Below are positions 63,697-64,000 of a DNA stretch of 64,000 bases, in pieces; positions within the stretch are counted from its first letter, which is position 1, and each line of letters starts with the position of its first letter. This stretch comes from Natronorubrum texcoconense (GTDB lineage Archaea; Halobacteriota; Halobacteria; Halobacteriales; Natrialbaceae). The DNA is taken from NCBI RefSeq assembly GCF_900100335.1, contig NZ_FNFE01000001.1:1-64000 (forward strand), written 5' to 3'. The position numbers and the translations under genes were made by a program. Under the pieces are notes generated by a model. The model worked only from the letters and a program-made list of their open reading frames with translations. It was not told the origin of the DNA and ran no database searches.

Positions 63697-64000
63697 TCTG
63701 TGTGACACTTCGAACCTCCCGTTCAAATCTGTGTTGGCGGATTCGTTCGTGAAGTTACGTCGGGCGAAGGGTGACACGCGCGAAACATGCGGCCCGCAAC
63801 GGTGACGGGGACGAGACCGGTACCCACCCAGACACACCGCCCTCGTTGGCGGGCGGGACCTCAGTTGAGTGGGTACCAGATGCCGAATTTTCCGGCGGTA
63901 ACACTCCACGGTAGTGAGGACCGTCTCGAGCCGTTTCGGGCGGTGATCCGATCACTCCGTATATACGTCCCTCTATATCTGGGTACTTCCCCTATCCTGA
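63697..64000. other. Gene-free right end with a possible stem-loop
   Basis: GGTACCCAC (63819-63827) and GTGGGTACC (63869-63877) are perfectly complementary, and between them CCGCC-CTCGTT-GGCGG gives an inner hairpin. TATA-like TATATACGTC and CTATATCTGG runs near 63960-63980 may belong to a gene beyond the edge. No coding frame was found. Confidence 0.35.

Noticed and set aside
63819-63877. tRNA gene
   Set aside because: No acceptor/T-arm pattern such as GGTTCGAATCC, and the stems do not fit a cloverleaf.

Overview
The window is a high-GC, acidic-proteome stretch of a haloarchaeal chromosome. The signs are Asp/Glu-rich proteins, abundant Tat signals (RR + lipobox), promoters that look leaderless, a bacterio-opsin-activator regulator, a halobacterial transducer, the haloarchaeal FolC-FolP fusion and many haloarchaea-only domains. 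Natrialbales is a reasonable guess from codon style, but the sequence does not prove it. I see no rRNA, tRNA, CRISPR array or prophage. Fifty coding regions are listed, all of which look intact except the transposase cut by the left edge.

Left part (1-15 kb). An IS200/IS605-type transposase is cut by the left edge, followed by a PAS/GAF/Bat-HTH regulator and a DUF6293/HFX_2341-type regulator. Next comes a catabolic-looking island: PxpA, a biotin carboxylase, PxpC- and PxpB-like carboxyltransferase halves, and a stand-alone 81-residue biotin carrier. A three-subunit molybdenum hydroxylase of the CO-dehydrogenase/xanthine-dehydrogenase family lies beside it. Together the Pxp/biotin genes look like a urea-carboxylase-type enzyme split into separate genes. 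A short motif upstream of both operons suggests joint control. An RND/MMPL exporter follows.

Middle part (15-28 kb). Mostly housekeeping and small haloarchaeal genes: a sensor-domain membrane protein, a DUF4097 lipoprotein, valS with a long leader, a DUF7344 protein, a DUF1405 membrane protein, an archaeosortase-anchored PQQ beta-propeller, an acetoacetate-decarboxylase-like protein, pdxS and thrB.

Sensory island (28-36 kb). A 1022-residue Htr methyl-accepting transducer is divergent from three tandem paralogous Tat lipoprotein solute-binding proteins. No ABC permease or ATPase is present. This resembles the BasB/BasT and CosB/CosT receptor logic, but with three binding proteins.

Right part (36-64 kb). 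A polysaccharide-deacetylase lipoprotein, an FAD-dependent reductase, small haloarchaeal proteins and two ABC-2 exporter pairs come first. Two large REC-PAS histidine kinases follow; both carry Glu where the receiver phospho-acceptor Asp should be, and one has a palindromic coding-repeat insertion in its ATPase domain. Then come carB, a Tat-secreted protein, a DUF3267-type membrane metalloprotease, the FolC-FolP fusion, an aldo/keto reductase and an NmrA-like SDR protein.
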